A DNA stretch of 64,000 nucleotides from Sceloporus undulatus (Eukaryota > Chordata > Lepidosauria > Squamata > Phrynosomatidae): positions 107,959,129 to 108,023,128 of the forward strand of contig NC_056527.1 in NCBI RefSeq assembly GCF_019175285.1, given 5' to 3'. A program made the position numbers and the translations under genes. Within the stretch, counting starts at the first letter, position 1; every line of letters starts with the position of its first letter. Below, in pieces: positions 53,938 through 64,000 of this stretch. Below the pieces are notes generated by a model, which made no database searches, was not told where the DNA came from, and saw nothing but the letters and a program-made list of their open reading frames with translations.

Positions 53938-56900
53938 ATGTACCATCCTCAGAGATGTTCTCACAGTATGGGGGCTCTTACCCTCTGCGGCCACCCCCAC
54001 CTCCTGGAACTGGGTACCCCCAGATCAGGCCCCCAGTATGAAGCCTTCAGATACCCAGGTGAAATTGGGAATGGTGGTGGGGGAGAGCGGGGGGGGGGGG
54101 ATTGAAGAACTGAAACAAGAGAGAAGGGTGAGTGAATGCACCAAAATGTTGGATGTTTTATTTTCAGCATTCACTGGGCAAAGTATATTCTATAACCATT
54201 AAGCTCTGTGGCTGACCTTGAAGTAGGCATCATTTCTCTAACTTATTTCACAAGTTTGTTGTGAAGTAAAAGAGTGTGGGAAATACAGTATATGTCTTCT
54301 TCCCTTTGCAAGAAGTGTCAGATACAAATTTGTTATATACACATTAAAGTAAACAAGAAGATGAGGTCTAAAATTTCTACTATTGAAAGCAGAAGGTTCA
54401 GAACTATAACTCCTGAGATTTTCTAGAATAGGAATGGTTATATTGATGTGTACAAGAGGGATGGAAGATGATCAAAATCCCTTTACAGATGGAATATCAT
54501 GCAAGACTTCTAAGCATTTGGAAGTGGAGGAGGATAGGAATGGTGTCTGCTTGATTAAAGTAAGGGGTGGATTACAAATTCCAGTTCTAGGATTGTTAGG
54601 AAGCTAGGAAGAGAGGCTAGGACTGGGAACTAGACTGCTGAATTCTCAGAGGGTTGGAGGATGAGCTGAAGGAAGCCAAGGATCACTTGCATTTGGAGAA
54701 AATGAAATGCACATTTGAAAAGTAAGAGAAAGTTCACAGGGGGCTAAATCAGAGCATACGAAAGGATGGATGTGAATACAGGGGTACCCAGAGGAGAGAA
54801 AGCAGTTGCTGTTTCTACAGGCCTGTGGGAGGCCAGGAATTGTATAGCAAAAGGGGGGAAAGAATTTAGAATTCACATAAATTCCATTGCTTGCTTCCCT
54901 CAACCACCCCTACCCCCACCAGTTGGATTTTTACACCCAAGACCAACTGGTCAGGCGAATAGGATAGAGAAGAGAAAACGGCAGAAAACAGCAGGAGGGT
55001 GACAAATTCCTAGACGATGCTCCTCGTGTTGTCTGTGGCCCTCTCCTTCCCCCACCCCTTAAGCTCAGTCAATAATTCTCAATGCCACTCACTCATTTCT
55101 CTGATTTATTCTCTTGCCCTTAGACCTTGATGCTACCCCCAAGCTGGATAGTTTCTTCCCTGCCCTGGACCTCCAGGCCGCCTTCTGCCACCAGGTCCAC
55201 GCCCATCCTTAGGGTCAGGCCAGGCTCCCATCTGTTCCCTCCTCCCACCAACACCACGTCTACCCCCTGGAATACGGATGAACCTGGAGAATGGTGAGCT
55301 TGGAAACGTTTCAGTGGCATTGGCACAGAGATGATCATCACCAAGGCAGGCAGGTGAGAACCAAATGGGAATAAGGAGAAAATAACTTACCTTAGCTAGA
55401 CTCTGGAACCCTTCCCTAGCCATGCATCACTTCCAGAATATTTGAAGCCAGTGTTTTTGAATTTATGTGAAAGCATTTTTCTCCCCAAAATAAAGAGACA
55501 GCATCCACTCTTTCATTTGAGAAGGTGAGGCACTGCCTATACAAGAACAAACTCCCTCGGAGTGTAGTGGAGTCTCCATCCTTAGAGGTCTTTAAACAGA
55601 GCTGGATGGCCATCTGTTGGGGATCTTTGATTTAGATTTCTTGAATGGCAGGGGGTTGGACTGGATGACCCTTCGGTCTCTTCCAACTCTATGATTCTAA
55701 AATGAGGGTAGAGGCCCTTAAAAACATCTCTCCAGAAGATGGGGAATCCTAGTATGACTACTCGAAGTACTGTATGAATGCAATGAGGTTTGTTGTTTAG
55801 ATGTGATCAGACAAATTCAGACAGACTGAACCTATCTGCCACTATATCCATGATAGACAGAGAATGAGAGGCTTGTTGATTCCATAATATGCTTGTAAGC
55901 TTCATAGAACACACAGCTAGGCCACTGTAGAAAACAGGTTGCTGGACTCTCTAGTCCTTTGACCCCCAGATGTTGCTGGAGTACAACCATTAATATCACT
56001 GACAACTGACTACGCTGTTTGGAGATGATGGGAGTTTGTCAGCCAACGTTAATTCAATTTAGGTGTTTTGCCTTCTTGGAAAATACTTTCCATGGACTAC
56101 CACCATGTGCTATAAAGGGGATTCTAACATTCTTCCATTGCCTCAAGGAATCCAGAGTAAGTAGTTTAAGCAAATGAGATGTGTATTGCAAAGAGCCAAA
56201 TGTTTTTTTGTCCTGGACAGCACAGTGAGGATGTAATTCACTCATTCTGCTGTTTTATTTCTAAAATTTTTAGCTCAAATATGGGCCAGAGAAAAGTTAC
56301 TTCTGGACCCAAAGAGACAGTCTTGTTGAGAAGAAAGCATTTAATAAAATAAGCCTGTTACAGACAGCCAAATAAGCGCTTGAGTCACAGTGGAGGTATG
56401 GTGTTTCAATGATGCATGCGTCTTAGGACTGGAGGCTGGAGCGTGGCTTTGGTGCGACTTCTGGACTCTTAGGACGCATGCATCATTGAAACACCATACC
56501 TCCACTGTGACTCAAAGCAGCTTTATTTTGGCTGTCTGTAACAGGCCAAGTGACATGCTAAGGAAATTCATAGCAAATGTCTGGAACCCTGCTCAGTTAA
56601 GGATGGCTTCAAGGTGTCATTAGATTAATTAAAAGTCTTTGCAAGCTCTTTATTCCCTATGTTATGTTTCATAGACCAGTTCCCCACATAAGAAGAATTT
56701 TCTAGCCCATGTTTTTAATGCTTTAACTTCTCAGGCGGATGTTTCCACAGTTGAAAGTTTCAGTAACAGGACTGGATCCTGAGGCAAAGTACCTGCTGCT
56801 AGTGGATGTAGTCCCAGTAGGTGGCTCCCGTTACAAGTGGCAAGGCAAACGGTGGAAGGCCAGTGGCAAGGCTGAATTACCTCCTCCAGACCGAGTCTAC

Positions 56901-58157
56901 ATCCACCCTGACTCACCTGCATCAGGTGCCCACTGGATGCGTCAGCCTGTGTCCTTCCACCGGCTCAAGCTCACCAACAACACACTGGATCCCCATGGAC
57001 ATGTATGACTGGTGGGACAGGGAAAGGGTATTTTGTGAAAGCCAAATGACAGTAAATTGAAAGAAATATGACTATAGAAAGGCTCTAAGATCAATATAGA
57101 TATTTGTAAGAGGATACAGACAGATATATGAGAAGATTCTTTAGTCTGACAATTTTGTGAGGGACTATGGGGATGGATATAGGGTGCATTATAGAGTGGA
57201 GCCCTATGTAGTGTTTTATATTCTCTCTTTAAAATAAAATAAAAATCATTCATGGCTACATTAGAAACAAACAAACTGCATTCCATAATATAGGTAGATT
57301 GCATAAACTAAGTAGATTTATGCTTACTGTTTTATTATGCATAGTTTGTTTTGGCTTAAATCCAACCAGAACAGACCCACTTTATCAATGCTATCTACAC
57401 AAGCATTGATTTATCATTGAGCAATGTGTGTACTCTAGTTGAGATTAGCGAATAGATGTAGGCCTTTACTTCCATCAGGCAAGGCAAGAAAGCTGTGATG
57501 CACACTTAATCCCAGTATCTAGATTACTAGAAATCTACTCAGCACATTTCAGCAACTGGTGTACAGTAGTTCACCTTTGTAGCCATAAGGACTAAAGCCT
57601 TGCTTGTCCTTTTAATGTATAAGGATATAAGCCAAGATTATCATGGCAGCAGATCCTGTAACTAACATCAAAATCTGCACCTCATGCAGAAATATAGAAT
57701 ATAGAATACATCACCCTAACCCTAAGATGGATAAAGATGAGATATGGCAGGAATAAGGTTGCCAGAGTGAAAACTGAAAACTGCTCCTGTACCTTTCATG
57801 ACTATTTAGAAAAAGAAATTTCAGCAGGTGTTGCTTCTTACCTGGTTGCATGAAAAGCAATACCTGCTGAAATTCCGCCTTCCACTCAACCTTTAAAGAT
57901 ACAGGAGCACTCTCCAGTTTTCAGTCTAGAAACCTTAGGCAGGAAGAATTGCATGTACAGATAAACAGATACCAAAGGTATAACTCACTTCTGCTTCTCA
58001 CATCTCTTTTCAGCTAATTGTTCACTCCATGCACCGATATCAGCCACGGGTCCATGTGGTTGGAGCTGGAGGGCGTCGTGGAGCAGGCGGCGGTTGTGCT
58101 TCCTTCACCTTTCCTGAGACCCAGTTTCTGACTGTCACAGCCTACCAAAATCCACAG
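53938..58157 (+). CDS. TBX6: TBX6 T-box transcription factor, first 4 coding exons (3' part outside window)
   Basis: T-box regulator of paraxial mesoderm and somite formation. Exons seen are 53938-54058, 55124-55353, 56735-57002 and 58014-58157. The start begins MYHP as in mammalian TBX6, and exon 1 ends YEAFRYP. Exon 2 begins [12 protein letters not shown] (human ELDTPKLDCF) and ends [10 protein letters not shown]. Exons 3-4 give an intact T-box: [38 protein letters not shown], then [18 protein letters not shown]. Exon 2 cannot be read in one frame. Frame 1 stops at 55210, LENGEL is in a second frame and the T-box in a third (stop at 55295), so at least two single-base deficits are implied. 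In exon 1 an overlapping frame ([16 protein letters not shown]) looks more TBX6-like than the open frame. Sequencing error is likelier than loss of the gene. No ITQLKIAxNPFAKGFR exon occurs before 64000. Confidence 0.9.
55545..55706 (+). repeat. CR1 LINE, 3' end
   Basis: GGAGTGTAGTGGAGTCTCCA, then GAGCTGGATGGCCATCTGTT, then GGTTGGACTGGATGACCC and the tail AACTCTATGATTCTA. It lies in TBX6 intron 2, close behind the exon 2 donor. Confidence 0.85.
56353..56546. mobile_element. Foldback DNA transposon with perfect 17-bp terminal repeats
   Basis: A 194-bp element. Ends GCCTGTTACAGACAGCC (56353-56369) and GGCTGTCTGTAACAGGC (56530-56546) are exact reverse complements. The inner arms are also mirrored: GTATGGTGTTTCAATGATGC and its counterpart. 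Related to 34553-34792. The terminal word GTTACAGAC is shared with 62516 and 63409. No clear target duplication is seen. Confidence 0.82.
57757..57935. repeat. Foldback MITE in TBX6 intron 3
   Basis: Outer arms GAGTGAAAACTG and CAGTTTTCAGTCT flank inner arms AAATTTCAGCAGGTGTTGCT and AGCAATACCTGCTGAAATT. CTGCTCCTGTACCTTTC also mirrors the later AAGATACAGGAGCA. It is about 180 bp and diverged. Confidence 0.65.
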
Positions 58158-58490
58158 GTGAGAGCAAAACCATCATTATAAGATTTCCTTTGAAAAAGCC
58201 CATTCTCATAGGTGGTGCTAGTGGGCACGGGGAAAGAATGATGAGGAAAAGCACCTTCCTGAGCAACAGCTTTCCCCCTCCCCATCTCATGCTCCAAACT
58301 GATCTGCTCCTGTGGGTTGATTAAAAGGCATTTTTTACATACACCTAAGAAAACTGGATATTTCAAGCTGCAATTCCAAGTCTGCTTTTTGGTGAGATTT
58401 ATTTTCAAGAATCCATAGTGCTGCCTTCAGATTTTGGGCTCTTTCTGATTGGTTTAAAGAAGCATAGATTCTCAGAACAGTAGAATTCAA

Positions 58491-58709
58491 ATATATAGCT
58501 GTATTAGTCTGTAGAAACAGTATGCAGAAAGATCTTATTGCACCTTTGAAACAAAATGAAAGAAAGAAGCAGCATGAGCTTTTGCAGACTTCAGTCTATT
58601 TCCTCAGATATATCTGAGGAAGTAGACTGAAGTCTATGAAAGCTCATGCTGGCAACTTCTTTATTTCAGTTAGTCTCAAAGGTGCTATAAGGGCTCTCTA
58701 TATAGGTTC
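58491..58709. repeat. hAT-like foldback element
   Basis: GAATTCAAATATATAGCTGT, then GCAGCATGAGCTTTTGCAGA, then the centre TTCCTCAGATATATCTGAGGAA near 58600, then mirrored arms ending TTAGTCTCAAAGGTGCTATA. It is the same family as 39282 and 61931 and gives an undisturbed view of it. Confidence 0.7.
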
Positions 58710-58712
58710 TCA

Positions 58713-59690
58713 GAATATAACTTGTGTATTATTTTTGCCTTCACCTCCACGTCCAGCCGTTCCATTCTTTCCATGGGCTGTTGGTGCCTATTTCTTTAAT
58801 CTGCACTAATGCTCTTTAGGTTTTACTTTTGTTTTAAACAGAGACATGGTTTGCTGACATGGTCCTATGGTTTAAAGGGCAATGTTCTTCTTTCTAAAGA
58901 AAAAAAGTAATTTAAGAGGTACAGAGTTCTAGTGCACTGATGCACTGTAGTACTATATTAACTCAATTAGAAGAAGAAGAGAACTTATTGTGTCAATGTG
59001 TCTTGGAATTAAAAAGAAGTCCAGTTGAAGGTGGGAATAAAATGTTGTAGCTGGTGCTGGGAACTGACAGAAAATAATCTGGGACAATAGATATGTCATT
59101 TGGATATTTAAAATATCCCCACAACTAAAGCAACAAACACCACACCACCCTATCCTATCCAAATTATCTAAGAATTCAGCAGTCCTTGTTCCCATCCTTA
59201 GCACCTTTATGTCAGGAACGTAAAGTGTGATCACAATGGCAGGTTAGCAATAATATTAAATTAAGCTAATTACCTTTCAAAAATCTAACATATTGTGGGA
59301 TGAAGCTCAGCCCCGCCTCAGAAATCCAACTTGTCCCTTTTGTGTCATGTATGTGTGCATGTGTGTATGCTCACACGCATGTGTGAAGGAAGTTCTGATG
59401 CTGCTATCCACTCACTTTTCTTCTTACTCTGACTAGCACCAGAGAGAACTGCTGCTTTCCTCTCACTTTTCTGGAGACACCATGGAATATGCACCAATTC
59501 TGAATTGCCAATATATTCCAGAACAAATACCACAATTTTTACTAAAAAAAAGAGCCCTTGCCCATAATGGGTCAGAGTCCCACAGTTGTATCTTCTGCCT
59601 GAACACTTATACCCCAGTTCTTATGCAACCTATCACTCCCATGTCTAGGACTGGATCATCAAAATGAAATGTCATTTCATTTTATAGCAT
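58713..59690. other. TBX6 intron 4, nothing recognised
   Basis: AT-rich sequence with no exon-like frame. In particular it holds no TBX6 exon continuing the T-box. Confidence 0.4.
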
Positions 59691-59697
59691 TAGTTGT

Positions 59698-59938
59698 TTG
59701 TTGTTGCTCTGTGCCTTCAAGTCATTTCTGACTTATAGTGACCCCAAGGCGAACCCCATCATGGGGGTTTCTTGGCAAGATTTGTTCAGAGGAGGTTTAC
59801 CATTGCTTTCTTCTGAGGCTGAGAGAGTGTGATTTGCCTAAGGTCACCCAGTGGTTTCATAGCCAAATGGGCAATCAAACCCTGGTCTTCAGAATCACAG
59901 CCCAGCATTCAAGCCACTATGCCACACTGGCTCTTTTT
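59698..59938 (-). repeat. tRNA-derived SINE, full length
   Basis: TGTTTGTTGTTGCTCTGTGC (3' end), CAAGATTTGTTCAGAGGAGG, CCTAAGGTCACCCAGTGG, and a head on the right with GCAATCAAACCCTGG (B box) and AAGCCACTATGCCACACTGG (A box). It is reverse orientation and well preserved. Confidence 0.85.
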
Positions 59939-59939
59939 T

Positions 59940-60890
59940 ATAGCATTTACAATACAGAAATCAAAACACAGCCTAAAAAACACCATCTAAACATTAAAAT
60001 ATCATAGCTTCTCTCGGTATTCCTTCACGTCCTCATTACCTCATTTTTTGCTTTTTCCTGGCCATGTCTCTTTTATATCCTCATATTCAGTGGCCTCTTC
60101 CAAGAGTAAAACATCATGATGCCCTTGAACTTTAATTCCTGTCATGTCAGGGAGTCTCTTTCCACCTTCCTCTACATCTGTAGAATTATGCAAATAAAAT
60201 TTAGTTTACCTTTGTGAGGACTAGTAGCATTGTCCTTTCCTAGGAATGTGCCACTTCTTATTTGTCAATTAAACCAACTCCATGTTAGGCATCTCTTTGT
60301 ACCACATTCTAGCAATTTTTCACTTGCCGTCACATCCAACTGAACAGTGAAAATCCATATATGCTTTATATATTTTCCCCATTACAATTATTTCCTTCCT
60401 CAGTGATACTCTTACACTTCTAAATTACCTCAGGCCTTCTCCTCTGGTCATAACCCTTAAATATTCTTTCACCTCAGGTTTAATGATATCCTTCACGCTT
60501 CACCTCCATATGATCCTGTAGCATGCATGTATATTATATACCTATAAATATCCTATTCTTCATATTTTTCTTTACCATGTGTCTTTCAACTTTTTAAATA
60601 TCCCTGCATGTTCCTCACCCAAATATCCTTACTCTGTTCAGTCACAAGCTGTACTTGGATCATGCAAGCCTTTTCTGTTCCATTTCTTACTCCATCCCTT
60701 CACACATTTCTGTCCTCAAATGTGTTTCTGTGCTATTTAACCATGGCAACACAAGCCTTTGTGTCCTTACCAGCCACAACAATTACAATTTAACAAAACA
60801 ATTAATCTGTTCTCACATAGACTCACATTGGCTCTTTAGCTATTTAGCCACCCATATCCTTCTTCCCTTTATATAACCCTTCAAGCATTT
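59940..60890. other. TBX6 intron 4, pyrimidine-rich, nothing recognised
   Basis: The + strand is rich in C and T, somewhat like 42340-43236. No repeat family or exon could be supported. Confidence 0.35.
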
Positions 60891-60894
60891 ACTT

Positions 60895-60959
60895 ATACAG
60901 TTGTCTCTTCATATCCACAGATTCTGTAACCACGGATTCAACCATCCATGGCTTGAATA

Positions 60960-60994
<35 letters not shown>

Positions 60995-61172
60995 ATATAT
61001 ACACACACACACACACATAGTTTAAATACTAAAAAGCAAACCTTGATTTTGCCATTTTATATAAGGGGCACCATTTTACTATGCCATTGCATATAATGCG
61101 ACTTGAGCATCCACTGATTTTGGGAGGTCCTAGAACCAAACTCTAGCAGATGCCAAAGTCCCACCGTACCAT
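60895..61172 (+). repeat. Tigger/mariner-like MITE with internal AAAT and CA arrays
   Basis: The left end CAGTTGTCTCTTCATATCCA follows a TA. The right end GATGCCAAAGTCCCACCG is followed by TA, matching the TA target preference of Tc1/mariner. Inside are CATCCATGGCTTGAATATAA, then an AAAT array (60958-60998), a CA array and AAGGGGCACCATTTTACTAT. Confidence 0.78.
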
Positions 61173-61174
61173 TT

Positions 61175-61930
61175 CAACCCATCATGTCTTTTAAACTAGG
61201 AAGGGCATTAAGATTACTTTGCTGTCCTTTGGATATGTACAACCCCGCTCAATTTAGCTGTTTTGCCAAGGCATAATTAGTGGCAAGCATTGCTCAGGTT
61301 TAATGCAAGGACAAATCCCCAAGAGTTGATGCAACATTACTACAACAAGCCAACCCTTATAATTAAGTCCTTTCGTCAGCGGCTTAGTCTGGTGCACCAG
61401 TTACTTCTGCGATTAGGAAAAAATGCATTGTGTAATTTGTTTTTTTTTCGATCCAGACGTAGCCGCAGCAAACCCACATCAGATTGTTCATTTGTATACA
61501 TACACACACAAGATCTTCTATCTTGGTTCCAACCAGTATCAGCGAGGGTTGAAAGAAAGGTGCTCAAGAATAGAGAATTTAAGAACTCCTCCCTGTACTC
61601 TAAGGAAAAATTGTTTTTTCATAGGCACCAAGACTATTCCACTCCTTTGGGGCTACATAAGTTAATGTTGCTAGGTGACAGGGCAGGGAAGAAGAGATAA
61701 ATAATACAGGCTAGAAGGCAAAAATATAGTATGAGCATATTTCTTGTCATGGCAATACAGGCATTGTCAAAATGTTCAGGGCAGGGCAGGCTTTCAAGGT
61801 TCAAAAACACACTGCAGAAATAATACAGTTTGAGACCGCTTTAACTGCCCTGGTTCAGTGCTAGGGAATATTGTTGTTTTTTATATGCCTTTGAGTTGAT
61901 TCCAACTTAAAGCAACTGTATCATAATGTA
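61175..61930. other. TBX6 intron 4, mostly unassigned
   Basis: The open frame at 61290-61700 shows no recognisable domain. A decayed Harbinger-like MITE arm lies at 61805-61870 (ACACTGCAGAAATAATACAG, GACCGCTTTAACTGCC). A SINE end fragment lies near 61873-61915. Confidence 0.4.
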
Positions 61931-62008
61931 GAATTCAGAGACATAGACATGTTAGTCTTGAATATCAGTATGCAAATAGATCTTTAGCATCTTTGAGACT
62001 AACTGAGA

Positions 62009-62405
62009 AATTTATCACACGGGGGACAATTGGAAGTATAAACAGTGATTAACCCATGATAATATCGCAGTTGGTTTTCACACAATGTCATGTTCGAAGT
62101 GCTATTATGCTGTGAATAACCTGTGATAATCCTGCAATTGCGCTAATGGTTTTCAGACGACAACAAGATGAAACGTGATTAAAGTGCCATTATCCCGTGA
62201 ATAACCAGGCAAGAAACAATAGCAAATCATTCACAGTATTTCCCTGTGAATGACTATGCTGTTTATAGCCTCGTTATTCCCTGATTATTCATGAGATAAT
62301 GGTTCTTGTGGTAATCTCATTTTAATTGCATTTTAATGTCAATTGCATGGTTTGCAAGAGTTAATTACTGTTTAAATTCCTAATTTCCACCTGTGTGATG
62401 AACAC
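62009..62405. mobile_element. MITE with ATCACAC termini, nested
   Basis: The left end TTATCACACGGGGGACAATT and right end CACCTGTGTGATGAA are imperfect inverted repeats over about 35 bp (TATAAACAGT is mirrored by ACTGTTTAAA). It is about 390 bp with a non-coding interior containing repeated ATAACC/GTGAATAA words. A CTGAG repeat near both ends (62003 and 62406) may be part of a target duplication. Confidence 0.68.
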
Positions 62406-62515
62406 CTGAGTGACAGAAGTTGTAGCATAACCTTTTATAGACTTGGTCTATTTACTCAGATGCTATGCCCAGGAAAGAACACCAGTTCATTTCATGCACC
62501 TGAGGAAGTAAACCA

Positions 62516-62881
62516 GGGCCCGTTACAGACGGGCACCCTAGGACAGACTCAGTCCATGCTAGGGTTAGAAAGGGGCGTCTCTTCCAGAAGCCCCTAATCC
62601 TAGCACGGACTGAGTCCATACGAAATGGTGACGGCCGTTCCACACGGCCACCATCTTGACGTAGTGGACGCACTGCGTCTGCACATCGCGCCGCAGAAAT
62701 GACGCCGCGAGTGTGCACTTCGGCACTTGCGGCATCTCTTCCAGGTTGCAGGAAGGAGCGTGATTTTCACGCTCCTTCTTTGCAGCGTCCAGGAACCACA
62801 CCGTTTGGCTGCTGCGGTTCCCGGACGCAGCAACTGGCAGCGGCACGAGACTGCCCCTTCTGGGCGGTCTGTAACGCGCCC
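62516..62881 (+). mobile_element. GC-rich 365-bp foldback transposon, copy 1
   Basis: The left end is GGGCCCGTTACAGACGGGC and the right end GGGCGGTCTGTAACGCGCCC. It is very rich in CpG against an AT-rich background. It contains an internal hairpin (GACTCAGTCCATGCTAGG with its mirror CCTAGCACGGACTGAGTC) and the shared words TTCCACACGGC, TTGACGTAG and TTTGGCTGCTGCGG. It aligns end to end with the reverse complement of 63409-63773. No ORF. Confidence 0.82.
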
Positions 62882-63408
62882 AAGTGTACAAAAGGTTATG
62901 CTACAATTTCTTTTGCACAGTTAGTCTCAAAGGTGCTACAACATCCCTTTGTATAATTTTTTGGGGGGGCAAATTTATTCAAAACAGATTTGCCACTGCA
63001 ATACAGCTATATGTATTTTGGACCTGAATACACCCCCCCCCAAAAAAATTAAGATTCCACAAACTTAATAAGTTGTATGTAAATATGTTTGCAATATTCT
63101 ATTTCTGACCATTTTTAGTACAGAAACTGGGAAGATAGATATTCAGGCAATTGAATAAATGCCTGTTTGTGCACACTTGAAAGACAAAACTCATAAAACT
63201 ACAGTAATTCCATCTGTGCAATTTTTAATTTTAATTTTTATTAGCATTTTATTACAAGCTACTTTAAAAACATAGAACAATACAACTTGTCCAATTAATA
63301 TGTATACTGTATCTGCATTAATATCAGACATTTTTGCTCATGCACTAAAAATAACTTCCTAATGTTTGTAATTTCCCAGATGTCTTTTGTTCTAATTTGG
63401 CTATCTGT

Positions 63409-63773
63409 GGAGCGTTACAGACCGCCGTTTTGTGGCGGTCTGCCGGCGCTGCTGTTTGCTCCACGACGGAGCCGCAGCAGCCAAACCGCGCGACTCCCTC
63501 GCTGAGCAAAAAAGAAGCTCCAAAATGGAGCTTCTTCCTGCGGCGCGGTTATGACGCTGTGAGGTGCCAATGGCGCACTCACGACGTCATAAGCGCCGCG
63601 CGACGTGCGGATGCACAGCGTCCGCTACGTCAATATGGCGGCAGCCGTGTGGAATGGCCACCACCATATTATACGTATTGACTACGTACTAGGGTTGGGG
63701 GGTGCGGAAGCACCGCCCCTTCCTAACCCTAATACGTAGTCAATACGTATTTTATGGCGGTTTGTAACCCGCC
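63409..63773 (-). mobile_element. GC-rich 365-bp foldback transposon, copy 2
   Basis: Ends are GGAGCGTTACAGACCGCC and GGCGGTTTGTAACCCGCC. The same family as 62516-62881, in the opposite orientation and of the same length. The equivalent internal hairpin is present (TTGACTACGTACTAGGGTTG and its mirror), as are CCGCAGCAGCCAAA and CTACGTCAATATGGCGG. CpG-rich and without ORF. Flanks 62960-63408 and 63774-64000 are AT-rich and show no gene. Confidence 0.82.
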
Positions 63774-64000
63774 TACGTACCTCATTTATCTCATTATAGA
63801 ATAATTCCTACATAGGACCTTTCCTGCATTGTTTCTCAAATGTTTTCATGTCTATACAGTTAAATACTTTTTCTCAATTAAACAAAAGAAACCATCTCTA
63901 TCCATATTTGGCTTTTTCTTAAATTTTGCTTACTCTTATATTTCTTTGCTAGATTTTATATTTTGCTATCTGTGCATTTTAACCCCTAACACTTTCCTCT

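Larger units (their letters stand above)
61931..62960. repeat. hAT-like foldback element carrying two nested insertions
   Basis: The host arms are GAATTCAGAGACATAGACAT with TTTGAGACTAACTGAG (61931-62008), then GACAGAAGTTGTAGCATAAC to CACCTGAGGAAGTAAACCA (62411-62515), then AAGTGTACAAAAGGTTATGC to TTAGTCTCAAAGGTGCTACA (62882-62950). They are in the order seen in the uninterrupted copy at 58491-58709. The gaps are filled by the elements at 62009-62405 and 62516-62881. Confidence 0.78.

Noticed and set aside
56353-56546. Foldback elements as structured RNA genes or terminators
   Set aside because: Their mirrored ends and relatives elsewhere in the window fit DNA transposons. There is no gene context for a terminator.
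61290-61700. 136-codon frame in TBX6 intron 4 as a gene or a missing TBX6 exon
   Set aside because: No T-box continuation (ITQLKIA, NPFAKGF) or other domain. The translation looks random with a basic patch.

Overview
This is nuclear DNA from a vertebrate, most likely a squamate reptile and probably a lizard. Four intron-containing protein genes are recognisable by translation, all on the + strand and in the order MAPK3 - GDPD3 - YPEL3 - TBX6. That order and shared orientation is the conserved block known from human 16p11.2. The lizard assignment rests on the repeats: RTE/BovB, L2, CR1 and L1 LINEs side by side, tRNA-headed SINEs, one 5S-rRNA-headed SINE, and many foldback DNA transposons (hAT, Harbinger-like, Tigger-like).

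Layout. 1-1200: flank and a CpG-rich MAPK3 promoter with three perfect NRF1-type palindromes. 1201-9630: MAPK3 (ERK1), eight coding exons, 376 aa, plus a 3'UTR that itself contains an intron. 9.6-23.0 kb: intergenic, filled with old repeats. 23046-31480: GDPD3, ten coding exons, 318 aa. 31.5-40.1 kb: intergenic, with L1, L2, SINE and foldback elements. 40.15-47.33 kb: YPEL3, 119 aa, with a probable non-coding first exon near 40.2-40.45 kb. 47.4-53.9 kb: intergenic repeats. 53938-58157: the first four coding exons of TBX6; the rest lies beyond the window. The last 6 kb is a TBX6 intron containing nested and GC-rich foldback transposons.

How the genes relate. They share a locus, not a pathway. 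MAPK3 is a signalling kinase, GDPD3 a membrane lysophospholipase D, YPEL3 a small zinc-binding growth regulator and TBX6 a mesoderm/somite transcription factor. All reading frames of MAPK3, GDPD3 and YPEL3 are intact and every intron has GT..AG ends. TBX6 is different: its second coding exon cannot be read in one frame, while its T-box exons are intact. This is the main anomaly in the window, and sequencing error is the most likely cause.

I found no operon, CRISPR array, phage-like system or other clearly undescribed system. The novel-looking material is in the transposons: two inverted copies of a 365-bp CpG-rich foldback family, a three-element nest, two hAT copies with exact 8-bp target duplications, a Harbinger-type insertion with a TAA duplication, and a 5S-headed SINE that shares its body with the tRNA-headed SINEs. 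I recognised no LTR or retrovirus-like element.
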